NCBI GenBank assembly: GCA_033762255.1
Contig: JANRLT010000033.1
Span: 1-64,000 of the forward strand
Direction of reading: 5' to 3'
Source of the DNA: Pirellulales bacterium
GTDB taxonomy: Bacteria; Planctomycetota; Planctomycetia; Pirellulales; JALHPA01
DNA length: 64,000 nucleotides
Below are positions 17,835 through 26,995 of the stretch, in pieces. Under the pieces are notes generated by a model. The model was not told the origin of the DNA, ran no database searches, and saw nothing but the letters and a program-made list of their open reading frames with translations. The translations under genes were made by a program, and so were the position numbers. Every line of letters begins with the position of its first letter. Position 1 is the first letter of the stretch.

Positions 17835-19996
17835 CGCTCTTGCCAAGCCGAACGCAACTCGTGAATTTCCAACGCATGCACCTGGCTTGTCCCCCCTTGA
17901 ACCTCCAGCGACAACCCCCGTTTCTCTGGCGAAAGATTGACAGGCAGGGGCATGTAGCACAGCCCGTTACTGGCAAAAACTTCTAGCCCGGTCCGGTCAC
18001 AATAAACCGTGAGCTGCAATTTGCCATCGCGGAGAGGCGCGGGAGCGCGGCGATCTTCCACCCGCATTTCTTCTGTTTGGGGAAAGTAAGTAAGCGGCAC
18101 TCCCCGTACATTGAGCACAATTTCCCGTGCGTTGCCTGGTTCAATTACCGCGCGAATTTCCACCAATTCCGCGCTATAGTCCGCCAGCGGGTTTTTATCA
18201 CCGGGGCGGAGCGTTAACCCCTCCTGGCGGTGCGATTTAGCGCGCAGCGCCGCTAATTCTCGCACTGGCGTATACGTCAACCGCGGACCTTCTGCGGTGC
18301 TGATCAAACGCAATTCCAACGGCAAGGTCATGCTTTGGTTAAAGGGCATGCCGGGCGTTTCGGTTTGCCACCACCCGATGTAGATTCTTCGGCCATCAGT
18401 TACCGGAATATCGCTAAACGTCTGGGGCGCATAACACCCTTTTCCGCGATGTCCGGGCAAATTGCGCTGCTCGGGCGTAAAGCGCATGCCATCAAAAGTC
18501 CCCGTGGCGTAGGACCCATTCGCCGCCAGCAACACCCATTTGGTATTATTGGCGATCTCCGAATTGCCATCCACGGACAATTCAAAAAAGTCCGGGCATT
18601 CATACAAGTAGGGTTGGCCGACCGGGTCTCCCTCGGTAATGCTGGCCAACGTCCACTCGCGCAGGTTAAGCGAGGTAAAAAAGTGAACGGTATGACGTTT
18701 GTCTTTTTCGACATACAACACCATCACCCAGCGTTTGGTGGGATGGTGCCAAAAGACTTTGGGGTCGCGATTGCCGCCGGTGATTTGCCGCAGCACCGGG
18801 TTGCCGGCGTATTTTGCAAATGCGCGCCCATCCGTGCTAGAGGCGATACATTGGACCGTGGGATTGCCGGCGGCGGTATAGATCAAAACCAGCGGAGGCT
18901 TTCCGTCTTTACCTAAGCCGCTGGAATTATTTCCGTCGACCACCGCGCTGCCGCTAAACATGGGCCCCATTTCGTCCGGCAATAACTTATCCCCTAATTC
19001 CCGCCAATGCACCAGGTCCTTGCTGACCGCATGCCCCCAGTGCATGTTACCCCAGCCCCAGCCATACGGATTATGCTGAAAAAAGAGATGATATTCGCCA
19101 TTATAATAGACCAAACCGTTGGGGTCGTTATTCCAACCGCGGCGAGGTGAAAAATGAAATTGCCCGCGCAATGGTTCCTGATAAAGCTGGTCGGCGTCCT
19201 GAAGCGTTTCGCTGGGAATAATTGCACTCAGCGCCGTTGAATCGGCTGGCAAGCGATCAACCCGCAACGTCAATTCTTTTCCCGGCCAGGCGCTGACATC
19301 CAGCGGTGCCCACCAATCGGCGGCCCCATCGGCCAGTTCAATCTCGTTGCGCACCACGGGCTGGCCGTTTACCAGCAAGGTCACCACGCGCTTGGCCGCC
19401 CCATTTTTTATCGGCAGATTTAAATAGCGGACATTCGCGGTGAACTGCCGCTCGGCGTCCAGTTGCGGCCCCGCGGGCCGGCTGTCAGTCTGGACGATAT
19501 GATCCACGTTAATGTGTCCCCAGCCTCCTTGGGCGTTGTCCACAATTTGCAAAATCGCGGCTTGACCCGCGAATTCGCCCACATCCCAGGATTGTTGCTC
19601 AAGTTGCTCGCTCCCCCCCGCCTGGTTATTAAGCCCCGTCCCGCTGCGAACAACCTTCCCCTTGATCAGCAGTTGTAATGCGAGTTTGTCTTGATTTTTG
19701 CCCCCGCCAATCAGAAACGCCAAAAATTTTCGCTCGATTTTAAACTCGGGCGAAGTCAGGGTACCCGTGGCGTCGTCCCCTTTATAAAACGTATTCACCA
19801 GTCCCTGGCCATGAAATCCATTCACCTGCATCTGTCCCGGCAGCGTGCCCCGCGCCGGCCCCGGTCCAAAAGCCTCGCCGGTCGTTTTCCAGGGAGCGTA
19901 AGTTTCCCCTTCAAAATCGGCGATGAGGATATCCTCGGCTAAAACAGTAGCTTTCCAGCAACACACGGTTAGCATAATCGCGAGTAACTTATTCAT
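17831..19996 (-). CDS. Secreted GH32 fructan hydrolase (levanase/fructosidase-like)
   Basis: 721 residues with a signal peptide (MNKLLAIMLTVCCWKATVLA). Residues 22-180 form a beta-sandwich-like module seen in planctomycete and Bacteroidetes relatives (ILIADFEGETYAPWKTTG). The GH32 five-bladed propeller starts near residue 275 with the nucleophile motif WNNDPNG, then RDPKVF (transition-state Asp) near 410 and ECPD (acid/base Glu) near 466. A C-terminal beta-sandwich follows. The family cleaves beta-fructosides such as levan, inulin or sucrose; the exact substrate is unknown. No transporter or fructokinase lies nearby, so products may be taken up elsewhere. The gene at 20108 is divergent. Confidence 0.92.
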   Translation of the reverse strand: MNKLLAIMLTVCCWKATVLAEDILIADFEGETYAPWKTTGEAFGPGPARGTLPGQMQVNGFHGQGLVNTFYKGDDATGTLTSPEFKIERKFLAFLIGGGKNQDKLALQLLIKGKVVRSGTGLNNQAGGSEQLEQQSWDVGEFAGQAAILQIVDNAQGGWGHINVDHIVQTDSRPAGPQLDAERQFTANVRYLNLPIKNGAAKRVVTLLVNGQPVVRNEIELADGAADWWAPLDVSAWPGKELTLRVDRLPADSTALSAIIPSETLQDADQLYQEPLRGQFHFSPRRGWNNDPNGLVYYNGEYHLFFQHNPYGWGWGNMHWGHAVSKDLVHWRELGDKLLPDEMGPMFSGSAVVDGNNSSGLGKDGKPPLVLIYTAAGNPTVQCIASSTDGRAFAKYAGNPVLRQITGGNRDPKVFWHHPTKRWVMVLYVEKDKRHTVHFFTSLNLREWTLASITEGDPVGQPYLYECPDFFELSVDGNSEIANNTKWVLLAANGSYATGTFDGMRFTPEQRNLPGHRGKGCYAPQTFSDIPVTDGRRIYIGWWQTETPGMPFNQSMTLPLELRLISTAEGPRLTYTPVRELAALRAKSHRQEGLTLRPGDKNPLADYSAELVEIRAVIEPGNAREIVLNVRGVPLTYFPQTEEMRVEDRRAPAPLRDGKLQLTVYCDRTGLEVFASNGLCYMPLPVNLSPEKRGLSLEVQGGTSQVHALEIHELRSAWQER

Positions 19997-20107
19997 GTGA
20001 TGATAGTTTGGTTGTCAACGGAGTTAGGCACACTTACACTAAAATTCATACCCTAACATCATAGCAAGATCAAGAAAAAAATTCTTGTTCCGGGGAGAGA
20101 CGCTTGC
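19997..20107. promoter_or_regulatory. Divergent promoter region between GH32 and the gene at 20108
   Basis: A 111-base AT-rich gap between divergent start codons, including an imperfect palindrome CAAGAAAAAAATTCTTG near 20072-20088. It must hold two promoters. GGGGAGAG upstream of 20108 may be its ribosome binding site. Confidence 0.4.
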
Positions 20108-22105
20108 ATGAATCGCCGTCAACATTTGATGAACCGTGCCACGCCTGTAAGGACGAAGATTTTTTTACTCTGGTGTGGGTTACTTCTTTTTCAGTTCCAA
20201 ATCCACTGGACGCGGGTCCCGCTTTTCGCACAGGACATTCCCCGCATCGTTCCACAAGAACCGCGGAACCACTGGCCTAGCGAGTGGGAAAGCGAATTTC
20301 AAGAACGCGGCCAACGCGTCTTGCAAGCTCAATGCGCCGCCAACCGCGCCGCCGGCCTGGGGGGCCGTACTTATTTTGAAAACGAAAAGCGGGCGTATGG
20401 CTATCTGCTGGCGCATGTTGTGGCCGGGGACCGCGACACGGCGATTGCGGAGTTGCAGCGAGAGGACGCCCAAGCCAAAGAGTGGCACTCCGCGACCGCG
20501 GGCATCGACTACTACGCCTGCTTTACGCTGAAACATCAAATACGCAAATATTTTCTGTGCGGCGAACTCTTTGCCCCAGAATACAAATCGCGCATGTTCG
20601 CTGGAGCTAAAGCCTGGACCGCGCAGGACCCACTGAACCGGCCTCATCCCGCGTTCAAAGGGAACGGTCCCGGTTGGGGCCCCGACGCCCGCAATAGCTG
20701 GGTCGATATCCGCAACACTGAAAATCTGTTTCTCATGCGCGTGAGCGCGGTCTATCTGATGGCCGAAGAAACTGGCAACGCCCAAACCCGCGATCAATAC
20801 AAAAAGATTCTGCTCGGCTACGCCCACGCGCTCTATCGCGTCGGCATGGGCGAATGGGACTCCGAGAATTATCATGGGCACTCGCTCTCGCCGCTTCTTA
20901 ATCTCTATGACTTTGCCAAGGACCAGGAAGTGCGCGCCGCGGCAAAGGCCTGCCTGGACTACATGTGCGCGATCGGCGCGGTCAAATACTATCGCGGCGC
21001 GTTCAATGGACCCGGCAATCGCGATTACAATCACGCCCAACCGTTTGGCGGCAGCGCGGCGAACATGCTCTGGCTGTACTTTGGCGATACGCCGCTGGCC
21101 AATACGCGTTTTGAGTCCGACGAAGTCCACGCGCTGACCAGCGGCTACCGCCCCCCCGCGGCCGTGGTCCACCTGGCGCGAAAAAACTTTCCTAAACCCG
21201 TGGAGATTCTAGCCAGCAAACCAGTTTATACCGCTTCCACAAAGCCTGATTTAACCTCGCCGCCAGAATCTTTTGAAACCCACTTTTTTGGCCGGACGTA
21301 TCAATTTGGCTCACTCGTCAATGGCACCTCCCCGGGTCAAACGGCGACCAACGGCTGGAAAATCCTCCTGGCCGACGAAAAACGCGGCGCTCTCGCCATC
21401 CAGGGCGTCCCCGGTCCGGACCCGCGGTTTGCCGGCTCTGCCCGTTATGAACGCGGAAAAGTCGCGGGGGAAAATCGTTGTGCCCAGTATCGGAATGTGG
21501 GCCTATGGCTAGCCCAGCCAGGTGACGCGCCCTGGGTGTGGCTTTTTCCCGATAGTATTCAGGTCGAGGCCCAAGGGGGCGTGACGTTCTTGCGCGGGGA
21601 GCAAACTTGGATCGCGCTGCGCCCCATTCACCTCAGCCAGCCCGCAGTGGATAAAAAATGGACCCAGCAATTGCTCGCGGATGAAAAAGAGGGGGCTTCC
21701 TGGGCGGGGCATCACATCGTCGCGGCCAAAGGGCAAGGGGGCGAATACTGCGGAATCGCGGTGGAGATTGGCGAAGCGCCGGACCACGCCGATTATGCCG
21801 CTTTTGTACGGGCGGTGCTGGCAACATCGCGGGTTGATCTGTCCGGACTGGCTGATGGTGTCGTGGAATACACCGGCAGTCAGGGTCAAACAGTAAAGCT
21901 AGCCTTTGACGCCGTGGTACAAGAAACCGGCGTTTGGCGAAATGACCAACGGCACGATTGGGCCGACCACGCGAAATATGTGTATCAAACCGTGACTGAG
22001 AAGGATAACGCAAGAGATAGTGCGCCGCTAATCGAACAAGAATGGCTGGGAGGCAAGCTTACAATCCGTGCTGGCGGTGAAATCTTTGTGGGCGAAGTGA
22101 AATAA
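20108..22105 (+). CDS. Large exported protein of unknown function
   Basis: 665 residues. A basic N-terminus and hydrophobic segment (FLLWCGLLLFQFQIHW, residues 18-33) with cleavage likely after PLFA indicate export. The N-terminal 300 residues are helix-rich with many aromatic and His/Asn residues (RTYFENEKRAYGYLLAH; DSENYHGHSLSPLLNLYDFA; GPGNRDYNHAQPFGGSAANM), like alpha/alpha-toroid polysaccharide lyases or glycosidases. The C-terminal half is strand-rich (EYTGSQGQTVKLAFD). I cannot name a family. Its position divergent to a GH32 enzyme makes a carbohydrate role plausible. The stop codon is followed after one base by a hairpin repeat array. Confidence 0.7.
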   Translation: MNRRQHLMNRATPVRTKIFLLWCGLLLFQFQIHWTRVPLFAQDIPRIVPQEPRNHWPSEWESEFQERGQRVLQAQCAANRAAGLGGRTYFENEKRAYGYLLAHVVAGDRDTAIAELQREDAQAKEWHSATAGIDYYACFTLKHQIRKYFLCGELFAPEYKSRMFAGAKAWTAQDPLNRPHPAFKGNGPGWGPDARNSWVDIRNTENLFLMRVSAVYLMAEETGNAQTRDQYKKILLGYAHALYRVGMGEWDSENYHGHSLSPLLNLYDFAKDQEVRAAAKACLDYMCAIGAVKYYRGAFNGPGNRDYNHAQPFGGSAANMLWLYFGDTPLANTRFESDEVHALTSGYRPPAAVVHLARKNFPKPVEILASKPVYTASTKPDLTSPPESFETHFFGRTYQFGSLVNGTSPGQTATNGWKILLADEKRGALAIQGVPGPDPRFAGSARYERGKVAGENRCAQYRNVGLWLAQPGDAPWVWLFPDSIQVEAQGGVTFLRGEQTWIALRPIHLSQPAVDKKWTQQLLADEKEGASWAGHHIVAAKGQGGEYCGIAVEIGEAPDHADYAAFVRAVLATSRVDLSGLADGVVEYTGSQGQTVKLAFDAVVQETGVWRNDQRHDWADHAKYVYQTVTEKDNARDSAPLIEQEWLGGKLTIRAGGEIFVGEVK

Positions 22106-22106
22106 A

Positions 22107-22310
22107 GTAGCAGGCACGGTCCCCGTGCCGTATAGCAAACGTAGTAGGCACGCTCCTCGTGCCGTATAGCAAAAGTAGTAGGCACGCTCCTCGTGCCGTA
22201 TAACAAAAGTAGTAGGCACGCTCCTCGTGCCGTATAACAAACGTAGTAGGCACGGTCCCCGTGCCGTGTAACAAACGTAGTAGGCACGGTCCCCGTGCCG
22301 TTCTGGAATT
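22107..22310 (+). repeat. Six tandem 34-bp hairpin units
   Basis: Units start at 22107, 22141, 22175, 22209, 22243 and 22277, exactly 34 bases apart. Each begins GTAGTAGGCACG (first unit GTAGCAGG), folds as GGCACGG-TCC-CCGTGCC or GGCACG-CTCCT-CGTGCC, and ends in CCGTATAACAAA(C/A) or similar. The stem differs between units 2-4 and units 1, 5 and 6 while staying paired. There are no spacers, so it is not a CRISPR array. Confidence 0.9.
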
Positions 22311-22548
22311 TAGTCCCCAAATCGCTCTTACTCTTGAAAATCCCTTCACACTCAACCAGCCCCCACGGCAGCGAGACGCTGCCTGCTACTTTCCAAACTC
22401 ATCGTAGTAGGCACGGTCCCCGTGCCGTGTAACAAACGTAGTAGGCACGGTCCCCGTGCCGTTCTGGAATTTATTCCCCACATCGCTCTTACTCTTGAAA
22501 ATCCCACAATACCAAACAGCCCCCACGGCAGCGGGACGCTGTCTTCTA
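22243..22548 (+). repeat. Direct duplication of a ~145-bp block carrying two hairpin units each
   Basis: Block 22243-22388 and block 22404-22548 share two hairpin units, then TCTGGAATTTA, then CATCGCTCTTACTCTTG/AATCGCTCTTACTCTTG, AAAATCCC, and CCCCCACGGCAGCG followed by a third palindrome (GCAGCG-AGA-CGCTGC in the first copy). The second copy ends directly at the ATG of the acetyltransferase gene at 22551. Confidence 0.88.
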
Positions 22549-22550
22549 CC

Positions 22551-23099
22551 ATGACCCTCACCACCCCGCGTCTCATTCTGCGACTCTGGCGGGATGACGA
22601 CCTGCCCCATTTCGCCGCGATTAACACTGACCCACGCGTCATGCGCTATCTGCCGGGCGTCCTGGACCGCGCCACCAGCGACGCCCGCGCGGCGCGCATC
22701 CGCCAGCATTTTGATCAGCATGGGTTTGGGTTATTTGCGGTGGAAATTCCCCAGATTGCGCCGTTTATCGGGTTCGTGGGCCTAAGCGTCCCCAACTTTA
22801 CCGCCCCTTTTACGCCTTGTGTGGAGATCGGCTGGCGGCTGGCATTTGATCATTGGGGGCGGGGCTACGCGACCGAGGCCGCCCAGGGGGTGGTGGCGCA
22901 CGCCTTTGGCCCGCTGGGGCTGAGGGAACTGGTGTCATTCACCGTGCCAGGGAACGTGGCGTCGAGGCGGGTGATGGAAAAGCTGGGCATGACGCGCGAC
23001 CCGGCGGAGGATTTTCACCACCCGGCGTTGCCGGCGGAGCACCCGCTGAGCCAGCATGTGCTGTATCGGTTAACGCGCAAGACTCAATTGCAGTCGTAA
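22551..23099 (+). CDS. GNAT N-acetyltransferase (RimJ/RimL type)
   Basis: 182 residues from the ATG at 22551; the frame is open further left but only through repeat sequence. It begins MTLTTPRLILRLWRDDDLPH, the usual opening of RimJ/RimL-like acetyltransferases, and carries EIGWRLAFDHWGRGYATEAA, where the RGYATEA loop binds acetyl-CoA, followed by NVASRRVMEKLGM. Such enzymes acetylate protein N-termini or small amines; the substrate is unknown. No Shine-Dalgarno sequence precedes the start, because the upstream bases belong to a duplicated repeat. The 3' end overlaps the convergent gene by 16 bases. Confidence 0.9.
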   Translation: MTLTTPRLILRLWRDDDLPHFAAINTDPRVMRYLPGVLDRATSDARAARIRQHFDQHGFGLFAVEIPQIAPFIGFVGLSVPNFTAPFTPCVEIGWRLAFDHWGRGYATEAAQGVVAHAFGPLGLRELVSFTVPGNVASRRVMEKLGMTRDPAEDFHHPALPAEHPLSQHVLYRLTRKTQLQS

Positions 23100-25000
23100 A
23101 TGGGATTGGTCGTCCAGATGATCCAGTCGCAGTCCAATGGTTCTGAATCCAAGGGCTGCGTGGGTTGGTCTTGCAGTAACGCCGCATAGTGCATCCAGGC
23201 ATGATCGAATCCCGACACACCCTCGCGCGGGAGGAATTTACCCCCATCGTCGTCGCCATCCTCCGCGACCGAATAAACCACGGGTTGGCCTTCCACGATT
23301 TTGTACTGAAAGTTCCCCCCGTACATGGGATCAAGGGGGATGCGGGGTATAAATCGCGGGGTCAAATCCGCGAGTGTCGCGGGCCAATCCCCATTTTCGC
23401 GACGGTAAAGCTCCAGGGCAATACCGATTTGCGTGCCAATGAGATAACCCTCGGGAATGCGGTGATATCTGACATTGTCAGTAGGGTTCAATGGAGCTAA
23501 AAAATCCTGCCCATGCGCGGACTTTAATTGAGTAGTTTTTTGCAGACGATTATATTCCGCTTGGTACTCTTTTAGTTGGGTGGGATAATCGAAAGCTTTT
23601 TGAGTGATTGCCAAGATTTGATCGTACAGATCACTTTGATAGCGACGCGTTCCATACAGCCTTTGTAGGTAAGGCAATGTCCAAGGGGATTGCTCCTGCG
23701 GTCCGTCACTTATCTTGTCCTGTCCTTTAATATGCTGATGTCTACGTAACAATTCGAGGCCCGCAGCGGTAATCTGGCCATCTCCCTGCCCGTCATCGCT
23801 ATAGATACGCTGTAGGGCATCTTGAAACTCTTGACGCTTAAGCTCGAGTTCCCGCTGGGGGGAAAACCCCACCGTTGATAGAAGATGGGCAATTTTGATG
23901 AGCTCCTCATCACTCCAAAAATCAGGACGGTCGCGTAAAATGCCATGCACCTGGGTAAGAACATCGTAAAGAATATGAAAACTGGAACTTCTCACCATGA
24001 AGGCTGAATACTCTAACTGCGTTTGTAAATTGACCCTGAGTAATGCCCGCAGCGTGTTTAATGCCTGGGCGGGCTGATTAAGCCAGATTTGCCGCTGTAA
24101 ATTCAAGCGTAAAATCTGTCTGATCAGATTGTATACATTATTATGCGGTGAAATAAATGCGTTGCTCATTCCAAAATCAGCATTCTGGGGAAGATTGTCC
24201 TTTTGATTTAGATACCTTGCAATTAGTGGAAATTTCGCAAAAGTTTGCTGTGTTTTTCCATCATAGTTAGAAAGTGATGGCCAGAGTGCCAAACCCAGGT
24301 AAGGTTTTTCACTGCCACGCTCAATCAGTTTGATGACTTCCTCATGCTCTTCCAACCATTTCACTACCTCGGGCCATTCCGGATCACCAGGCTCGACTTC
24401 TGTATAAGCATAAGCCAGCCATGCAGGAAAAGTTTGGAAATCTATCAAATCCAGCGCAGCATGGTAATCGTCCCAAGCGCGTTGTTCTGGCGGGAGAGCC
24501 TGAATGGGTGCGTTCAACTGCGCTAAATAATCAACAGAGATACGCGGCACTAGCGAAGCCTGCCATAGGGCATAAACCACATAGAGCACGGCCAGCACCA
24601 CCAACCCCCGACTCCCCCACCACCACGCCTGCCACCACAGCGGCCGGCAGCGGCGTTTGGCGGAGCGCATTAGTCGCGCTGTCGCGCGCACATCGCCAAA
24701 GTCGGCAATCAATTGCTCGGCGGAGACACCCGCCTCCAGCCCATCCGCAAAGTGCGCGACCAGCTCCGCCGCGATGCTCGCCTTTTCGCTGCGCCACAGG
24801 CGGGTGCGCAGGGTAACTTCGCGTATGGTTTTCCGCGCCGCGGCCGGTAATTCAGCGTTATCAATGATCGCCCGCCAATCCGTCCGCTCGGTCAGGGTGA
24901 GCGTATTTCCCAACCTCGTCGACACACGCGTATTTTGCCACGTTTGCCATAACTTGCGAAATGTGGGGAACCAGTCTGAATTGGGCAGGGTGGCGCTCAT
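23084..25000 (-). CDS. Membrane protein of unknown function coupled to a PadR regulator
   Basis: 638 residues from the ATG at 25000, which overlaps the padR-like stop codon by one base (TGATG); a longer frame exists but is unlikely. Residues 1-110 form a helical domain ending LIADFGDVRATARLMRSAKRR, similar to the short regions seen in membrane partners of PadR regulators (HAAS/DUF1700-like). One membrane segment follows at about 131-152 (GLVVLAVLYVVYALWQASLV). The remaining ~480 residues look extracytoplasmic and helix-rich, ending in YRRENGDWPATLADLTPRF and DPMYGGNFQYKIVEGQPVVYSVAEDGDDD, a C-terminal pattern common in planctomycete membrane proteins. Function unknown. Confidence 0.8.
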   Translation of the reverse strand: MSATLPNSDWFPTFRKLWQTWQNTRVSTRLGNTLTLTERTDWRAIIDNAELPAAARKTIREVTLRTRLWRSEKASIAAELVAHFADGLEAGVSAEQLIADFGDVRATARLMRSAKRRCRPLWWQAWWWGSRGLVVLAVLYVVYALWQASLVPRISVDYLAQLNAPIQALPPEQRAWDDYHAALDLIDFQTFPAWLAYAYTEVEPGDPEWPEVVKWLEEHEEVIKLIERGSEKPYLGLALWPSLSNYDGKTQQTFAKFPLIARYLNQKDNLPQNADFGMSNAFISPHNNVYNLIRQILRLNLQRQIWLNQPAQALNTLRALLRVNLQTQLEYSAFMVRSSSFHILYDVLTQVHGILRDRPDFWSDEELIKIAHLLSTVGFSPQRELELKRQEFQDALQRIYSDDGQGDGQITAAGLELLRRHQHIKGQDKISDGPQEQSPWTLPYLQRLYGTRRYQSDLYDQILAITQKAFDYPTQLKEYQAEYNRLQKTTQLKSAHGQDFLAPLNPTDNVRYHRIPEGYLIGTQIGIALELYRRENGDWPATLADLTPRFIPRIPLDPMYGGNFQYKIVEGQPVVYSVAEDGDDDGGKFLPREGVSGFDHAWMHYAALLQDQPTQPLDSEPLDCDWIIWTTNPIYDCN

Positions 25001-25347
25001 CACGCCCCCTTCCAGCCGGGAACCGGCAGGATCTGGAGCGCCTCGAAACCACGGAACAGCGCCTGCCATTGCCGGGCATCAGCGGCCAACTTCGCCTGCC
25101 CCTGCGAAGTTAGCCGATAATACCGGCGGGGCCGGGGCCCCGTTTCGTCCTGACGCGATTTGATGTACCCCTTGGCCTCCAGGTTATACAGCAACGGATA
25201 GAGCGTGCTTTGGCCCAGGTTGAGGACCCCCGCGGACTGCTCCGCCAGGGCCTGGACAATTTGGTAACCGTACATTTCCCCGGAGGAGAGCAGCTTTAAC
25301 ACCGCCGTCGGCCCCGCCCCGCGTAAAAGTTCACTTTCCAGCTTCAT
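25000..25347 (-). CDS. PadR-family transcriptional regulator
   Basis: 115 residues. The winged-helix core reads LLSSGEMYGYQIVQAL, LGQSTLYPLLYNLEAKGYI and GPRPRRYYRLTSQGQAKL, which is diagnostic for PadR. AGGGGG lies about nine bases before the ATG at 25347. The gene heads a two-gene unit with the membrane protein that overlaps its stop codon. A perfect palindrome 29 bases upstream is its likely operator, so autorepression relieved by an unknown ligand is expected from the family. Confidence 0.93.
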   Translation of the reverse strand: MKLESELLRGAGPTAVLKLLSSGEMYGYQIVQALAEQSAGVLNLGQSTLYPLLYNLEAKGYIKSRQDETGPRPRRYYRLTSQGQAKLAADARQWQALFRGFEALQILPVPGWKGA

Positions 25348-25375
25348 TATGGCACCCCCTTAGGCTAGATCAAGC

Positions 25376-25396
25376 ATACTATGCATTGCATAGTAT
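25376..25396. promoter_or_regulatory. Perfect 9+3+9 palindrome, probable PadR operator
   Basis: ATACTATGC-ATT-GCATAGTAT lies 29 bases upstream of the padR-like start. The arms are fully complementary, and ATGC/GCAT half-sites resemble known PadR sites. Assignment to this regulator is by position. Confidence 0.72.
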
Positions 25397-25430
25397 CGAA
25401 CTCTTAAGTTTAAGTCAAGAGAGCAAGCGC

Positions 25431-25460
25431 AAAAAAACAGGAGCGTAAAATACGCTCCTG
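25431..25460 (-). terminator. Rho-independent terminator of the DUF1559 gene
   Basis: On the minus strand CAGGAGCGTA (25460-25451) pairs with TACGCTCCTG (25447-25438) across a three-base loop and is followed by seven T (25437-25431). It lies about 95 bases after the DUF1559 stop codon. Confidence 0.82.
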
Positions 25461-25553
25461 CTGCTTTTTGAAGATCAAAATAGATTTGGCCACCGGAGAA
25501 ACAGCCGTCAGTTAATCATAACGGCTGGTTTGTTACAGGCTGGCCGTGGTTGC

Positions 25554-26819
25554 TTACTGGCCGGTGGGTGCTTCGTTTCCCGCGCGGGTGCAGAGCGCCT
25601 GCCAAGCCGCCAGATTAATATCCTCTGACACAAATTCCACACTGGCATCCGCCCGTGCGGTATTCACCCCACCGGGATGGGCGCTGCGGGCGCTGGCATA
25701 AATATTGCCGCCGCTGTCAGTGTTTTCAAAGCACGGCGGCGCGCCGGGGGTGTCCTTGACCAGGGTGCCGCAGGCGGGAATAACGTCTGGTTCCGGGGAA
25801 TTCGGCTGAAAACGACCCGTAAACGCGCTAGCCCCCACACTGGGGATCATCCAGGCCCCGCGCCAGTCGTCATTGCCCGGCTCTCCCCCTTCGCCCGCGT
25901 TATTGCCGTCAATCACATCAAATGTCAGCACCTCGCTGATCATAACGCTTTTAGACATGCCGTCGGTGATGCGCTTGACAGAGTTCCCTTTACCCATGCG
26001 GGCTTGGGGGGGGTATTTTTGGATGCGGACCATGCCCATGACGCCCGCTAGGTGGGGCTTGGGGTTTTTGGGGCTAGTGGACTGGCTGGGGACGGCGTGT
26101 AACATGCTATCCCCGCCAAAGCAGGCAGCGTAATTTCCCTTGCTCAGATGGCCCAGGGCCATGCTGCCGCTTTGATACGGACCGCTGCTTTGGCCGCCAT
26201 TGTATGTTCCCGTATCGTCCTGGTCATTATAAAACACATTCTCGGCGGAAGTGGAACTGGGGCAACGCCATGAACCATTGACCCGCCCGCCGATCCCGCC
26301 AAAATTATCGCGCTTGAGGTCCCAATTGTCCGGGGGATTGGCTTCGTACGAATCTTCGGGAAATTCCCGGATCGCCCGCGCCACAAAGTCCGCGATTGCT
26401 TTTTCTTCTAAATAGGCCAAGACCTGTACCGCCCAATTGGGGCCGTAACATTCGGCCTTGGTCCCGCCAGGAGCCTGTGTGCCGCTGACCCACCACGAGG
26501 GGACCTTGCCGTTTTTGTAGCCAGCCTTGGGGTAGCCCTCTGGTGTTACCTGTTCAGGCTGAATATCGACGCAAGTTGGCCCGCCAGGGGGCAAAAATTT
26601 ATTGGCCGATTCAAAATTAACGCAGGCGATGGCGATTTGCCGCACGTTGTTGTTACATGCGGAACGCCGCGCGGCTTCGCGGGCGGACTGAATGGCCGGT
26701 AATAACAACGCGACCAAAATGCCAATAATCCCAATAACGACTAACAACTCGACCAAAGTGAACGCCCGCGGGCGAACTGGCGAGCGTCGAGTCCTGACGC
26801 AACTAAAAAAACATAACAT
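25554..26819 (-). CDS. DUF1559 prepilin-like protein
   Basis: 421 residues from the ATG at 26819; a TTG further upstream is less likely. The N-terminus has a type IV prepilin/pseudopilin signal: a basic leader [11 protein letters not shown], then [14 protein letters not shown] and a long hydrophobic helix, followed by [19 protein letters not shown]. This is the standard opening of the planctomycete DUF1559 family (also called SBP_bac_10). The C-terminal family motif is [22 protein letters not shown]. Members occur in dozens of copies per planctomycete genome; roles as minor pseudopilins have been proposed but not shown. Termination is at the hairpin near 25431-25460. Confidence 0.93.
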   Translation of the reverse strand: MLCFFSCVRTRRSPVRPRAFTLVELLVVIGIIGILVALLLPAIQSAREAARRSACNNNVRQIAIACVNFESANKFLPPGGPTCVDIQPEQVTPEGYPKAGYKNGKVPSWWVSGTQAPGGTKAECYGPNWAVQVLAYLEEKAIADFVARAIREFPEDSYEANPPDNWDLKRDNFGGIGGRVNGSWRCPSSTSAENVFYNDQDDTGTYNGGQSSGPYQSGSMALGHLSKGNYAACFGGDSMLHAVPSQSTSPKNPKPHLAGVMGMVRIQKYPPQARMGKGNSVKRITDGMSKSVMISEVLTFDVIDGNNAGEGGEPGNDDWRGAWMIPSVGASAFTGRFQPNSPEPDVIPACGTLVKDTPGAPPCFENTDSGGNIYASARSAHPGGVNTARADASVEFVSEDINLAAWQALCTRAGNEAPTGQ

Positions 26820-26903
26820 CCTTGAAACCCTTATCAAAAAAAGTATGCCACTTTGCCCAAAAGCAGGCAAAGAGGCGATGAAAAAATGATGAATTAGTAA
26901 AAA

Positions 26904-26935
26904 CCCGCCCCCCCGGGATAATCGGGGGGAGCGGG
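26904..26935 (-). terminator. Rho-independent terminator of the large surface protein gene
   Basis: On the minus strand a GC-rich stem (CCCGCTCCCCCC pairing with GGGGGGGCGGG) around GATTAT is followed by TTTTT. It lies about 60 bases past the stop codon of the gene at 26996. Confidence 0.75.
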
Positions 26936-26995
26936 AATATTAGATATTAACATATCTGGGCATTATTCCCAGGGAAGAAGTTAATGAAACTTGAC

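Noticed and set aside
22107-22310. CRISPR array
   Set aside because: The 34-base units are contiguous with no unique spacers, and no cas gene is present.
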